A program made the translations under genes and the position numbers. Below, one piece after another: positions 23,227 through 36,544 of a DNA stretch of 64,000 nucleotides. The notes below the pieces were generated by a model that was not told the origin of the DNA, searched no databases, and saw only the letters and a program-made list of their open reading frames with translations. The stretch's first letter is position 1, and every line of letters starts with the position of its first letter. The stretch lies in the NCBI GenBank assembly GCA_949317995.1, contig OX439038.1, forward strand, positions 58,920,813 to 58,984,812. The letters run 5' to 3'. The stretch is from Acholoe squamosa (Eukaryota; Annelida; Polychaeta; Phyllodocida; Polynoidae).

Positions 23227-26200
23227 TGACTGAAAATTCCATGTTAATTCATATGACTTTCACACTTAAGTTATACCTAATGCAGGCAGCGTTCTTAAAC
23301 CACCCATTCCATGCTGAGGAATCTTAATTCTTTTTTTTAAAAGGTAATAAAGTTGATAAAGATTCAGCAATTGTCAAAAAAAAATCTATCAGCTTAGGGA
23401 AATCTAAAAGTTGTAGAATGCTACAGGTGAATGTTAATTAATATAGGTTTGGATGATAAGCATATTTATACCATTGTTATGGCTGATTTGCATATTTCAG
23501 CGTTCAAGTTTAAGGATGAAAGTCGTTCGATTAACCACAGCGATAATGAACGGTAGTTGACACTAAACCGAAACATACCATGACAGCGACTTGACTTATA
23601 TTCTTTACCATAGCAAACAGCGGGCTGCGCGTCTCTGCCATAGTGTCAACATCCGCTGTCCCGCCGTCTGGTGTGTACTGATAGAACTAATCATCTTCTC
23701 GGAAACTGAATGGGTAGCAATAGGATTATGGCCATTTTGAGGAAATATAGACTTCAAATCAAATGTACTGTGGCAACACTAAATAGAAGGTCTAGTCTTT
23801 GTTTTATTAACCTGTGGAGGACAGAAATGCTCTATAAATGGTGGAAATTGAATGTTATTCTCGGCAGACCGCACAGCTTATTGACAAACAAGAAATCCAA
23901 GATGGCGGAATGGCATCCTCCTCATCCGGCCCGACTTGCATCAAAATTCTTTTTTTTTTCAAGGTAAATACTTAAAATTTAGGGTTGGCACCATGGTATA
24001 AAGAGCTTAGATATGCCCATGTTGATTGTATCCGTGGCTAAATTCAACTCGTGCATCAATAACCCTTATTTAACCTCTAAATAATATGCACACCAGATCT
24101 ATCCCTCCCTTAGCTCCTTTGTTGTATGGGAACCATATGGCACTACCTAGATAATAGGTCCCTTCGGACATCAGCGAGAATCATGAGTCTGACTTCTGTT
24201 CCTGAAAATTGGCTTATGCGTTATCCTCCCTGGGTGGAATATATAATGGTCCTATACACCAGAGATACAGGACTGTAGCAGACTCACTGTAGTACATCGA
24301 TGTTTTGATGATGAATATGTATTGTTATAGTAAATGACTTATAGTTAATCCTGATGATATAAGAACATGTATAATGCACCATGTCCGAATGATAATGATC
24401 ACACATCATTAATATTCATTTCAAGGCGATGTTATCCATCCCTTAGCTCTTCACCAGCTTTCCTTTTCATATAGCTTTTTCTTACTGTCAGCAATAGCCA
24501 AACCCTGCCCTCTGGTCAATGTTTACCCCCGCCCACATGCATCCATATCCTACCCCACCCCTGACCCCCTCCTCCCCTATAATCCCCACCTCTCCCCCGA
24601 CTCTCCCCTTCCACCACGCAAATAAGATTCTACTTCACTCCAGAGGTTGGCCTCAGATTGCCTGGGTCCAGCCGATGGCATGTCAATACTGAACCCTTCA
24701 GGAGGAACACGTAGAGGGTCTCTCCAGGGTGCCAGTCTCTTCAGGTACCCTCACAGAGCCTGTTAAATGATAGAGCAGACTTTGTCTGACCCCCTGACCA
24801 CTGCTTCTGACTACTGCATGTTGCACTGCTGACCATTGCAGAACCCAGGTCTTCTAACCTATTGGCTTATTTAAGCGTTTACGCATTAAAACAGTACCCC
24901 GGTCTCAAATAAGGGCTATGGTGCAGGGGTTTTGGAATTGATAATCAATAATCGCTCAGGCGTTTAAACGGACAACTACGGTGTCCTATCTGGTCCTTGG
25001 TGCTTCTTGGTCAAACAAGAGGGAGCAATCCAACCCCAGGGCTGTAATGAAAATGGCCCACCTACCTGGTTATCAAATATTTAACCTTGGCTTATGTGGG
25101 TCACATTGTGATTACTGGCATTTATTTAAATTGCCATCCTGAATCCATCTAACTCCTAGACCACTGTTGGCCCCTATCTGCAAAGTTCTGCTTAGCAGTC
25201 AGCAGCTGAGCTAGATTGTAAAACAGTGGAGTTGTGTATTAAAGTTTATTCATAGATCTTTTAGGCATCCATATGTCCTGCAGATAATCGTCCAGCAGTC
25301 TCTAGGAAGGATTGACATTCGTGGCTTAGTAACTGGCATGCATATCATGGTAACCAGAGCCTACGCTCATTTAGAAAAGGCACAGAGATCGGGTCTGAAG
25401 CCATTAGAGCAGCTCAATGTCTTCGTATCGAGCTAATGATGTACTCACATTTTGGCTGCCTTTAGAAAGGTCCAAAATGATTAGCCAGCAAGGGCCAGTC
25501 GAAGGCAGTGTGGGCTCGGTTTGAGTGCCTAAAACCAATTGAAAAAGTACAGGCATTGGATTCTTCAGAAAAAATCAAGAAATTTGGAAATTGTAAGGTC
25601 AGACAGGTCATTTTTGTGATTTGCACAGATTTACTAATATGTTCTAACATTAAGGGGGAGGGGTCGTAGATGTATTATGTTTAAGGGCCCTCATCCCATT
25701 AGTTGCTCTCAAATACTACATGGAAGAGGAACCCAATCGCCCTCTTGGAAATGTCTTCAAAACCCAGTCCCATGCCTGGAAGTAGCAGAGGGCGAGTATA
25801 CCGTTGCCAGCATAGGGGCAGGTGTACTTACATCAACATTTACCATATGAATGCTAAAGTTCACCCGTTCCGACCACCCTAAATTATGGCAAAGGTTTAA
25901 CCTCAAACAAGGGCAAAATCTATACTGAATAAGAAAAAAAAAAGAAAAAAATCAATGATGGATATATTATGACATTTTGTCTCTAAATTACACTTAGCCC
26001 ACCACGTGTTGCCTAAGCACTAGCTGGGGAACACAAATGTTATGGGAGACAACCTGTCAATATTCTAATGAATGAGCTGTGTGTGGTAAGAAAATATTGA
26101 TTGGTTGTGGGTTTATCCCCAAGTTTTCCTTTTGGGGAAAGGTGGGAGACACATTAATTCAAATGCAGCTGTCTACTTCAATCCTTTGTTCATGCTGAAT

Positions 26201-27910
26201 TAATATTAAGTACTGACAAGGCTACATTCATCTATGCCGATGCGATCTGATGTTAATATCTTTGCCATGTTGCTAGTCTGATTACTTGATGTAAAACCCT
26301 TATCCAAGGCAAGTTCTGCAATTACACGATTATGCTCCTTCCTTCACGCCCGTAAGCGGGTATTCCACCGCCGTCGGTCGACCGTATTATTTCTTGCACC
26401 TTGAATCAACTTAAAGCAACTTTAAGCAGAATATGGCTACCGTTCCTTAAAGCTGATTTATAGGTATATACAAAAAAAATACAGCATTAATCATAATTTA
26501 GGTTTTGGTTTAAGTTGCTTAAGATAGATTGCACCTGCAGCAGAGTTATGACAAATTTGATATATCTATGGCTCTTCACCTTCTAGGTTTTTGACACTTG
26601 TTTTGTGGAGTCTATCTAGAAATAGATGAATTAAATTAGCCTAAAGGGGTAAGGATGCAGACTGGGTTTTACACACTGAAACTTCAGTATGATAGGAATT
26701 GTAACTATTAACCAGATCTTTTGTATTTCTAAAAATATTTACATGTGTAGGAGACGAAGAGGAAATAGTAGGGCTACAGAAAAGACAAACCAGAGAAATG
26801 ACACACCAAGATGATTTAGGAAGAATCATAACTGTGCACGGACTAACCCTGCTGCGGGGCCAGAACCTGGAGTTTTACAAAGAGCTGCCTGACGCTGAAG
26901 CCATGCATGGCGGGAACAAACGTCCACCAGCCTGTCCTGCTGGAACCAAAAATCGAGATCTTCTCGGGTTTCGCTGGTATATAGGTAGGGAGAAAACTTA
27001 GACAGGCACCAGCGTTGCGGATCGTGCAGCAGACGACCATCAGGCTGCGCCTGTTGCTTCCCGCCATACGCAATCACGATTTTAATCCACAGGTGGCTGC
27101 CTTGGAAGGCCTCAGGCCTCTGAGTTCTGTATTGGGACTTGGGTATCTCTGGGCCCGCTCATGTAGAACCTCCCTTCATCTCAATTTTCAGCAACTCACC
27201 TTAACTTTGAAAGGTGCCCAGTTAAAACACTACTTGTTAAAACTACTATATTACCCTAGTTTCAAATAAGATGAGGATGAAGGATGCATCAATGCCTCAG
27301 GTGTTTTGCTTTCAGTCTAGGTGCAGCACTAGATTTATGCAAATCCTGTCGCTTTTACGTCTCGCCAAATAACACATGTATTAAAAAAAAGAAAGAAAAT
27401 GATACCCCTGTAGCAGTAACAAACGTCCTTCTATCTCTCCTCTCCCTAAACGAGCTATAGATAGTAATTTATCATCTTGGGTCTTTCTGATGAGGAGTCT
27501 CGAATTCCGAGTAGACCCCCTGTAACCTTCCCAAGGGTTATCACACAGAGTTAGAGAGCCCAAGAGGTTTGGTAATTGTTTTAGCACCAAGCTTCACCCG
27601 GCTGTCCAGAGCTTTCAATTTTGTTGAGCGATGTCTCACTTCGGAAACCTCTGTAATGAGGTCGTCGTATCTCATGAGACCGAGAAGAGACCAGTTCCGA
27701 TTCTGACTCGTCCTATCAGATTTGTGATTTTCTGAGAATCAAATTGTTCTTTCATTGATAACTGTTTCAAATGTATTTGTGTATCCAAAAATGTGAATAG
27801 TGTAACTAGGTATGTGCATACTGAAAACGCATATTTCACACCATATCGACCCTACAGTATACTCTATATAGAGTCCATGAATCCACACTCTGATAGTTCT
27901 CATAAGATTA
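23227..27910. other. No recognisable gene
   Basis: About 4.7 kb without recognisable genes or TIR elements. Short open frames only, none with recognisable domains. A C-rich stretch lies at about 24,535-24,615. Confidence 0.5.
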
Positions 27911-28034
27911 TAAGTATATTAGAACGGCAAGGTGTCAACACATGACTTACTGTCAATCGCAATCCAACTGATACTGCAAAAATTGAAACCTGATATTAAG
28001 TAATGTGTTGACACTTTACCGTTCTTATATTTAT
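27911..28034. repeat. Hairpin element, arms about 38 bp
   Basis: The left arm (27,911-27,949) contains AGAACGGCAAGGTGTCAACA, and the right arm (27,997-28,034) is its reverse complement with a few mismatches (TGTTGACACTTTACCGTTCT). The loop is about 47 bp. Likely a small palindromic MITE. Downstream (28,100-28,210) GAAGTAGCTTGATAC occurs twice. Confidence 0.85.
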
Positions 28035-28582
28035 TAATAAATGCTTATATGTCAAGAATAAAGGCTAAAACAAGCATTTATTTTACCTACGATCATCGTT
28101 TTTTGCAAACAGGAAGTAGCTTGATACGGAAAAAGTTTTTGCCTGATGCGGACACTTTAGACAGAAGTAGCTTGATACAGGAATCAATGTAAAGCCCTGT
28201 AACTCCTCGTATCAAGCATAAAGCATTTATTGATAACACAGTGCAATACCAGAACCTATTATTGGCTCTCAATCAAAATCCTGCCCTTGTGTATCTCCGT
28301 TATGAACTGGCACCATTCTGGCTGATACATATAAGGGTTCTTGACCAGAGTTTTGCTGCCGCCCTCCCCCACTCATATATTCATACCCATAGGGCTTGGG
28401 AGACTAGATCCTGAACAGCTCACGGAGTATTTGAGCAGCTCACCATGCTCATACAAGACGTATAGAATTCAGAACCAGTCTTGGATTTAACGGGTGCACT
28501 TGCAGCTATTTCATCATAGCATAGTAAGTATAGAAGGCCTTTTTTTTAAGAAAAAAAAACTTATTACAGGAGAATCTAGGAT

Positions 28583-28635
28583 CCTTGTAAGGGGGATTTT
28601 GGTCAAAAAGTGGATTGCCAGCCGCACACATGTGG
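28583..28635 (-). repeat. Fragment of the 30.9-kb dispersed repeat
   Basis: The reverse complement of 30,925-30,977, with one mismatch in 53 bp. It shares GTGCGGCTGGCAATCCAC and AAAATCCCCCTTACAAGG. Confidence 0.9.
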
Positions 28636-29734
28636 TCACAACACAGATGTTTTTTTTTATAAGAATGATGTATCACATATACTCGGTAGTAGGTGTGCAA
28701 TTAACTATAGGCCAAATGCGACTCAACTGGATGCTGTTAATGCTAGCTCTATGAATATAAACGTGGGCATTCACACATAATATGATACACCATTATGATC
28801 ATCTAAATAGATATCATATAAGTGTAGACATGAGGCAAGTATTTTCAGCCATAACTGCCCTCCATCCCCTATTGTATTACCATCGCATATACCCCTAGAG
28901 ACCAGAAAGTGTATTTGCCAGGCAGATCCATATAAAGGAAGGTTGTGTTGTTCTATGAAGGCTTCATTACCTGACTAATGGGGAGGAGGGAAATGCCGAG
29001 GAGGGAGCATTTAGCACAGTAGACAAACTCTATCATATCTTCCAACTGCTTACAGTAGGTTAAAAACAAGAGAAATGCAATTGGGAAAAGATCGTGGGAT
29101 GTCACTTCTGCCCTGTGACTGGTGACCCAATGATATATGTGAGGAGGAAAGTTAAAAGGACCGTCCGAGGGGGATTAGTACCAATTCTGGCCACCAGGGG
29201 GACACCACTATGGCCTAAAAGGGGGAAAATGTACCAAAAATTGTTATATACTACTTTTTTTTATGTAGATTACAATCGTCCCAAATGGAAATTCCCATTT
29301 TCAAGGAAAACCTTCCAATAAAAAAAGCCTATTTGTAGCCACACCCACAAGGATCAGTGTGTTGAAAAGATGGTAAAAATCTAACAGCAGATCAAATTTT
29401 ATGAGAAAAAGAATGTGAAGAATATGTCAATGTCCCTAATTTGCAGAATTATGCCTAATTATTCATATCATCTGATATATCTCGTGAAATATACTAGGTA
29501 GAGCTTATTTGGGATTTGAATAGGTCAGTAACCATCTAAGTTAATAGAGCCGTAACTCTAAAACTAGCAGACATAATTATTTTCTCATGTAATATATCAT
29601 TGCAAAGCTCATGGCCTGAATTTAAAAATTGACCTTTCCACCAGGGGAACCCTTTTTGCTTGGCTATACACATGTGTAACAAGAGAATATACAATTGGAG
29701 TTATCTTGCAAAAGCCCAGTACATTACCAGTATA
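28636..29734. other. No recognisable gene
   Basis: Unassigned sequence. GGGATTAGTACCAATTCTGG at about 29,170 loosely resembles a stretch near 18,672. Confidence 0.5.
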
Positions 29735-29960
29735 GCTTACTCACAAAACAGAAGAAATACACACCATCGTGGTATGCCAGCCATGATATCAAAGAAGACA
29801 TTTCATTTGATTTCGCACAACAAAACCCCCCTGAAAGTTAGAAAGAAAAAAGTGTCCATGATCCATGGTATATGCCAAGTGATTCGATATCATCTTGAGA
29901 CTCTGTCCTTTTTTATGAATACGGTACCCATCCGCCACTTCAGACGACTGACAGTGACAT
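29735..29960 (+). repeat. Direct repeat pair 'ACH', copy 1
   Basis: About 225 bp that recur at 32,330-32,552. Shared blocks are CACCATCGTGGTA, AAAGAAGACATTTCATT, ATCATCTTGAGACTCTGTCC and CACCCATCCGCCACTTCA (with minor changes). Stops and indels differ between copies, so it is not a conserved exon. Confidence 0.85.
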
Positions 29961-30530
29961 AAGTAGGGCTTTTCAGAAGACTATTTTCGCAGGCTTACTC
30001 ATTTAGAAGTGTTGTTCAAGTGGGCACAGAACCTTGTTGATAACTGGTTGATAAACGTACATCAACCATTTTCTCAACGTTGAATTGATTATGTTGGTAG
30101 TAAATATCCCTAAACTCAATAAAGGAACCCGGTTACCAAAATAAGTCTGGCACCTTTCACCGAAGGCAATTGAAGATCGCCTTCCACTGTGCTGAGGAGC
30201 TCCCATAGGTACTGCCTATGTGCTTAGAACAGCATTTTCCATGAAAAACTGTGAAAGGCAAGCCTCGTATATACTTTATGTGCGAAAAGAAACAACGCCT
30301 CTAGAACCATTGTTTTATTCACCTCCGTTGAGAAGATCTCCCAGGGGGCCTGCTGTTGTGTTGTAAAAAATTCCAGGTGACCAACGTGGAGGCCATAGAT
30401 CTACTCACCTGCCCACACAACATGCCAGCCAATTAGTGTTATACTGAGTAAAATGTTGAATGCCTTCCTCCCACTGGAGTACATGTGTTAATGCCTAAGC
30501 CGCCACCCTACATACAAGCATCGTGCATAA

Positions 30531-30651
30531 AGGGCTGCATCCACTGAGATGGATGGACCATCCGTCTCCCTTCATCTGCCTTTTTCTCCATAGAAATCAA
30601 TGATAAATGAAACCGACTGATGGTTCATCCGTCGGCAGTGGACGCACCCCT
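30531..30651. mobile_element. 121-bp MITE with TAA duplication, PIF/Harbinger-like
   Basis: Ends AGGGCTGCATCCACTG and, inverted from the right, AGGGGTGCGTCCACTG. The flanking TAA is duplicated at 30,528-30,530 and 30,652-30,654. Similarity of the arms continues inward (GATGG..CCATCCGTC). The TWA-type 3-bp duplication is characteristic of PIF/Harbinger elements; no coding capacity. Confidence 0.8.
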
Positions 30652-30904
30652 TAACCTGCAAAACCGATTGCTCTCACGTTGAAAGTGTCATTCCTAATAA
30701 ATTATGACGGTGACATGTCGTCTAAGGTGTGGAGTTGGGGGCGAACCCACGATTGTGTGTAATGGTTTTTACGGGCTGTGCTGCTGGAATATAGATAAGG
30801 GTGGACAGAAGTAAAGGTCTATTTGTGTAAACCTGTGTGTCTGCTGGAAAGTTATAAGTGTGGACTGGAAGACCCGTTTAAGAGTTAAAGGTTAAACCCC
30901 GGGG

Positions 30905-31160
30905 GCACTTCATATGTGTTGGTACCACAAGTGTGCGGCTGGCAATCCACTTTTTGACCAAAATCCCCCTTACAAGGGTCATATTTTTAAGGAAAAATCC
31001 CCCTAACAAGGGTCTACTTTGCTACTTTGGGGAAAATCTCCCTAACAATGGTCTACTTTTGAGCAAAAAGCCTGCGTTCCGGGCAAATCTTGCTGGTTCT
31101 TCAAGAAAATTTTCGAGTCATTTTTCAGAAAGGACATTTTTCAGAAAGGACATTCCCTGG
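30905..31160 (+). repeat. Dispersed repeat with CCCCCTTACAAGGGTC units
   Basis: GGGGGCACTTCATATG is followed by three spaced units resembling AATCCCCCTAACAAGGGTCT (about 45-50 bp apart), ending near a doubled TTTTTCAGAAAGGACATT. Its first part recurs inverted at 28,583-28,635. The 76-codon frame here reflects the repeated units, not a known protein. Confidence 0.75.
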
Positions 31161-32329
31161 TAATCTATATGAACTTGATATAAAATGGGAGTTCGCTAGA
31201 TACAGCCAAATGGTTAAGTAAAGGATGAAGGGAGAAAATGGATGTGAAGGGATGGTGAGCACGGCGATAAAAGGAGGTGTGGTTATAGATTGAGGTAGTC
31301 AGGAAGTTGCAGCAAAGGTGTTAGCAAGTAAAAGGCTGATTTGGACACACGTGATCTGCCCATGCAAGACTGTAGACACAGGGGACTTCCGGTCCGGAAC
31401 CAACTTGAGATATTGGGGAACTCCTCGGGAAATGACCAATATAGGACCGGACAGACCGGTAATCGCAAAAATGTGGATAGCATTGATGAACCCAGGACAT
31501 AGTTCGGGACCAGTGTATAAGACGTTCAATGTTTTAGGCAACCCCACGTCGTAAAGGAAGTACAGTTGGTTTAGTTACTCCGGGTACTCAATCAGCTACA
31601 AGCAGCTCTTTAGTTAAAAGAAAATGATATGAGAGAAAAAAATTTAGAATGCATGTTTTATGTTATATTAAGACGTATAGTCAATGTCCACATTAGAATA
31701 TGAAAAAGGTGTATGATTGCAAGACAGGACCTGGTCCTAATCTTACACAGTATTAATAAATAAATTTCACTCACTCAAATGAATTTCACTCACAGGTTTA
31801 TAGACGCCCTGCACAGCAAAATAACTTAATATGGTCAATGGGAAGAAGCTAAGTAGCACTAACATCTAATTCAGCCTTAACAAGTTGTTGCAGTCGTTCA
31901 CATGGCACCAATGATATTGACCGAAAGGGTCAATATCACCCGGAGTCTAGTTCACTACACTACTCTACTTGTATCAGGGGCAATCCACTTCCTGGAAAGT
32001 GACCTTGGCTTTTCTCACGCACTGGACAGAATAATTCTCAATTTTTTTCTTTTAAGGAAATTGTCATATTGATTCCCAAATCAATTCTAGACTTGTGGGG
32101 AGAGTTTGTGGTTTGCACTCCTTTCGATGATTGTGCTCCGAGACTTAAACAAATACATCAGATTAGAGTTGAATTAAAAATCTGAAATGAGTCTGTATAG
32201 CCATGGAAGACGGTGTATAAATACACACAGAATTTCTTTAGGAGCTCCGCCATATTTGGCAAAAGACTTTTCGAAAATCGCTGTAACTTTTGCATTAGAT
32301 CTATACAAAGAGATATGGATTATGGCTCA
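31161..32329. other. No recognisable gene
   Basis: Unassigned sequence. Short duplicated AATTTCACTCAC at about 31,765-31,795. Confidence 0.5.
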
Positions 32330-32552
32330 CTCACAAAACAAGAAATCTTCACCATCGTGGTACGCCAGCCGTGGTATTAAAGAAGACATTTCATTCGATT
32401 TTGCATAACAAAAACGGGAAGGTGGCAAGAAAAAAAAAGTCTATTTGATCTATGGCATGCCAAGTGATACAATATCATCTTGAGACTCTGTCCTTTTTTT
32501 ATGAATAGGGCACCCATCCGCCACTTCACACGACTGACAGTGACACACAATT
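32330..32552 (+). repeat. Direct repeat pair 'ACH', copy 2
   Basis: See copy 1 at 29,735-29,960; the same orientation, roughly 80 percent identical by eye. Confidence 0.85.
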
Positions 32553-32636
32553 ATGGCTACTGCCTTGGTGATAAAGCAATCTGAAGGGTGTGATAATAGG
32601 ATTACTCTATCTTGTCAGGGGGATGAGATAGCGGGA

Positions 32637-32850
32637 ACTAACCCTTTAAGGACTTCATGTTGACTCAAACTATCTATATATGATGCAGCAATGCATAACC
32701 TCCGAGAGCATAGCAATCCCTTAGGGCCTGATGCATGATTGCAGCCCTGGTTATACAGTAGAGTCGCCAGGGCTGCATTCATCCATGATGGCCAAGGGGC
32801 ATAGTGCATTGAAGTACTCTGCGGCCCTTAAAGTTTTAAGGGCACAAAGA
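32637..32850. mobile_element. Hairpin-family element with TAACCCTTTAAGG ends
   Basis: Left end TAACCCTTTAAGGAC, right end GCGGCCCTTAAAGTTTTAAGG. The interior holds the inverted pair TGCAGCCCTGG / CCAGGGCTGCATTCATCC and GATGCATGATT. Ends of this kind with TTAA-like targets suggest a piggyBac- or Kolobok-type non-autonomous element (inference). Other pieces of the family lie at 384, 20.5, 34.4, 54.1 and 63.3 kb. Confidence 0.6.
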
Positions 32851-34420
32851 TGCCTTCCACCTATCTGTCTAGATAAAGGAAGCCAATATAAGTGGTTTCA
32901 CACCACTGGGAGCCAAGGAGTCTGCATTCAGAGGCCAGAGGTGCCTAAGATGGGGGCCTGTGAAAATTATAATGTTCTAGTATACAATGTATAATAGGAG
33001 AAGGAGGGTCATATAACACTGAAGATAAGGAAACTCTTTTTACACTGTTCTATTTTTTAAAGCCTCCATATTTTGGATAGTCGCGTTCATCCCCAGAGTT
33101 GAAGATAGCCAAGAAGCTACATTGGTAACTTCTCAGAGATAAGAGTAAATTGTATTGCCTGTTATTAACTCAAAAAGCGAGTTATAAGAGCCGGGTAAAA
33201 AAACAAGGTTTTCAGTGCCTCAGTGAAGGTGGGGAAAAAAGGGAGGGGCAGGATTTCAAATTTACAAATACACTTTTAAATGATGCAATAAACTTCACAA
33301 TTTGTACATGGAATTGGAGCTTAGAATGTCTATTTTATGATATGGAAAGAGTGAAGTTGTTTTCTTTTTTACTTTCTTAAATATCCTGTAACGAGTGCAT
33401 ACAAGTCATTCACAGTTTGTGTCCACTCCATTTAGGACGCTTTTGGGACCCAGTGCTGAGCCTATGGGGTGTTGATCCATGGATCAACATTCTCGCCTTT
33501 TTACACTGAGGTGGTGCGAATGGCGATTGGGGGTGCAGATATATGTAAATGAGGTTCAAAGGGAGGCTGGTGGTGTGAATAGTTCCCTGTTGTATAAACG
33601 TGCAAAGTACATATTGTAGTGGTGACTGATGAGAAAACAGAGAAAAAAAATCAGCTTTTCGAGTTACCTGAAATGCACATTGCTATCCTATATTTGTAGG
33701 ACTAGCAATATATGAAGGTAAACCTTCATTAGCATACTGTGCAGCAAATTAGTCCTGAAAGCTATTATATAATGCTAGAGGATGATAAGTCAGGGTGTTG
33801 AGTGGTGAGTTTAATGCAAACCTACCCACACCCCCACGCCCAGTATGCTGCTTCACTGCTGACTCCATTTCAGAATTAGAAGACGAAGGCAATTCTCTTC
33901 ATGGCAGTATGAGCCTATTTCTTGTTCTGAAGTGTCTACAATATTAGTTCATACATAGGCAGAATATCGTAATACGAGACGTAAGTTCCCAGATTGTAAG
34001 GGTCATCCAGGGAGTCGACAGTAGCTGCTGATTTAGCAAGTCCATTTATCGTTGACAGCTTCAGTGACGAGGCATTAACGACTCCATTGCCTTGGGCAAC
34101 CCTTTAGCTCCCTACACGATTAGTGTCCAATTGAAATATATTTGAGCTGATTGGAGCAGTTTTGTGTGGGCAGGTGGGGAGCAACTCAGCATGGGGAGCA
34201 TTTAGTAGGGGGCCTCAATGGCTCTGTGTGTTTTAGTGGATGGTTGGCACAGGTGGGCCTTGCAGCTGATGAGGGTAAATGTAGTAAAACACCTTTCAGC
34301 ACCTGCTGCTACAGTACCCCCATACTTGAACATTGCTGTGGCTTCACATACCTGGAATTCCAACCCTTTAAGGACAATTATCTCTAGTGCATGAGAACAC
34401 TGAACTTTTGTTTCCATAAT
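32851..34420. other. No recognisable gene
   Basis: Unassigned sequence. Confidence 0.5.
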
Positions 34421-34424
34421 GCAT

Positions 34425-34480
34425 GAATGCTACATCGGATAGTAACTTAAACACCAGGGCTGCATTCATGCATCATGCAA
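34425..34480. repeat. Hairpin-family fragment
   Basis: CATGAATGCTAC and CAGGGCTGCATTCATGCATC, the latter matching the 32.75-kb and 63.3-kb members. AACCCTTTAAGGAC lies about 60 bp upstream (34,363). Confidence 0.55.
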
Positions 34481-34824
34481 TAGTTGGCATAAAAATATTA
34501 CTCTATTCTATAGTACCATTGTCCTCTTTTAGGGAGCTATTTTATGAAGCCCTGAGGCTTATCATGGGCTCATTAACCAGCTCAGCCGCTAGTTACAATT
34601 AGGCCTAAATGTACATAAATAAAGGTAGGGAATGATGACTCTGTGTCTAAGCTAAACTCTATCATTGAATGGAAGCATACTTATCAGGTACCTGTTATCA
34701 TGTGCTAGATGCCTCTTATTGTGTTTCATAGGTTTCAAAGAAATATCAGAAAAAGTAGGTGCTATGCACAAAGACGATGTTTTGGGTGTCCATAAGGGAG
34801 TTGTATCAGAGTAAATCTGCTTTC

Positions 34825-35085
34825 TATGAGACCCCTTTATCTATGTGACCTCGTTGTAAAGACATCATTACTACCAGCAACATTTCTGCCTTGTTGATAA
34901 CCACTTGCTGCTATCTCCTACGACAACCACTCTAAGAGTATGTCAGTGATCCATAGTGCTTTCCAATATCCAATCTAAGTGGAAAGCCACATGGTGAGGG
35001 CCTCCTTTATACATGATTTGATTTTCACACCACAAGCATTAGGAGGAAAGGGACCTTGTAATTTGTGGCTATGTCTTTTTATGGG
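34825..35085 (+). repeat. Direct repeat pair 'CTA', copy 1
   Basis: Shared with 36,545-36,815: CTTTTATCTATGTGACCT-type start, TTCCAATATC.AGTCTAAGTGGAAA, CACATGGTG, GATTTTCACACCA and ATGTCTTTTT. About 75 percent similar by eye with several indels. No coding frame survives in both. Confidence 0.8.
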
Positions 35086-35397
35086 GGACCGTGAGTGTTG
35101 TAGCTATAAACAGTATATGATGTCGGTCCCCATTTTATGAGAGGGGGTTGGCAAGATAAAGGAGTTATCACTCTGATAGCATTTGTGATGAAACTGGTCA
35201 TTAGAAGTTTACCAAAGAAGTGTTTTCCCATTATGTTGTTTGTTTTTTGAGTGAAATCCTGTGGCTCAATTTTGGGTAGTGTATAGGGAAAGTGGAAGTT
35301 TGATTTTTTCCCCCATTGACTTCCATAGTAAAATTATCTCCAAAACTAATTAAGCTTTTAAACTGTAAGTTTGTGTGACAGTGGGGAGTTGGTAAAG

Positions 35398-35552
35398 CAG
35401 GCGCGTGGGAAGCAGTTTCAGAGTGGGTGGGACCAGGGGGGTTTTCTGCAATTTTTGACCTCCCTTTGCTTAACCTTTTAGTTTTGACCTTTTGAGGAGT
35501 TGGCCAAAAGTGGGGGGGGGGGGACATGTCCCCCCTGCTTTCCACGCCCATG
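35398..35552 (-). mobile_element. 155-bp MITE with 5-bp target duplication, copy 2
   Basis: The reverse-complement copy of the MITE at 19,368-19,528, with the same TIRs. The target duplication TAAAG at 35,393-35,397 and 35,553-35,557 is intact and different from that of copy 1, which confirms independent insertion and the 5-bp duplication length. Confidence 0.93.
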
Positions 35553-35557
35553 TAAAG

Positions 35558-36139
35558 AAGTAAAAACCGAGAATATGAGCAGAATCCTATGGTTACAACA
35601 TAGATTTTTTGCCACTTGTAATTTGAAATGGTCTAAAAGATAGCAAGCCAGGCAGTGGTCACAGTGTAGACATGGCAATTAGGAAGGTACAGCCAATCAC
35701 AGGCAGCAGTGATTGGTCTAGACATAGCCATCAAACCCAGACTATTGGACATTATGACTTGTCAGCAGTGATAGAGACATTGCGTCAGATGTAGTAGTTG
35801 TAATAGCTAGGCTGAGTGATAGTGTATTGGATATCAGGGTTTGGTGCCAATAGTGGACATTACATCAGATTTAACAATTTCTAGCTAAGGTCCCCCATGC
35901 AAGTACTACTTTGTTACATATTCTTTTCCTCTATCTTTAAATTGCTGTCTAGTTAATAGTTTTGTGAATCTACAAATTTGATGTTTGACTCTTTTGAGAT
36001 CTCACGGCACTATTGTGGTAACTCATAAAATTCCCAACCATTTATTACACGTTTATACACCATGATAGATCCATACAGGTTTTATGACATCAATCCCATG
36101 TTATTGGAGAAGTATAACTAAACCCACATTCCTCTCTAT

Positions 36140-36140
<1 letters not shown>
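35558..36140. other. No recognisable gene
   Basis: Unassigned sequence up to the TA microsatellite. Confidence 0.5.

Positions 36141-36215
<75 letters not shown>
36141..36215. repeat. TA microsatellite
   Basis: Nearly pure (TA)n over about 75 bp. Confidence 0.97.
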
Positions 36216-36218
<3 letters not shown>

Positions 36219-36544
36219 AGTATAGGCCTACATAATGGCCAGGACTTATACAGAGAACTTTCCAAAAATAGGTTTTATTTGCAGTCAGGTCCACCTCAGA
36301 AATACTATTTGGGTATGCCAGTCAGACCCATCTTACTCTAGGATATTACAACTCTCCAGTCCGTGTTGAATGTGAAAATGGAGTCAGGCAACACCTACAT
36401 TGCTTAAAAACCCATATCATAAGATCCCGTCTCTGGCGGTAGTGCCGTGCAAAGACTGCTAAACAAATTAGGTAATCTGATGTCTTTATAATTTATTGCG
36501 TGATGTATTACAGGGATAAATTCATATTTAAGCTGTTCTCTGAT

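Noticed and set aside
32187..32408. 73-codon frame covering part of the 32.3-kb duplicate
   Set aside because: The matching copy at 29.7 kb has a different frame with indels, so no protein is conserved.
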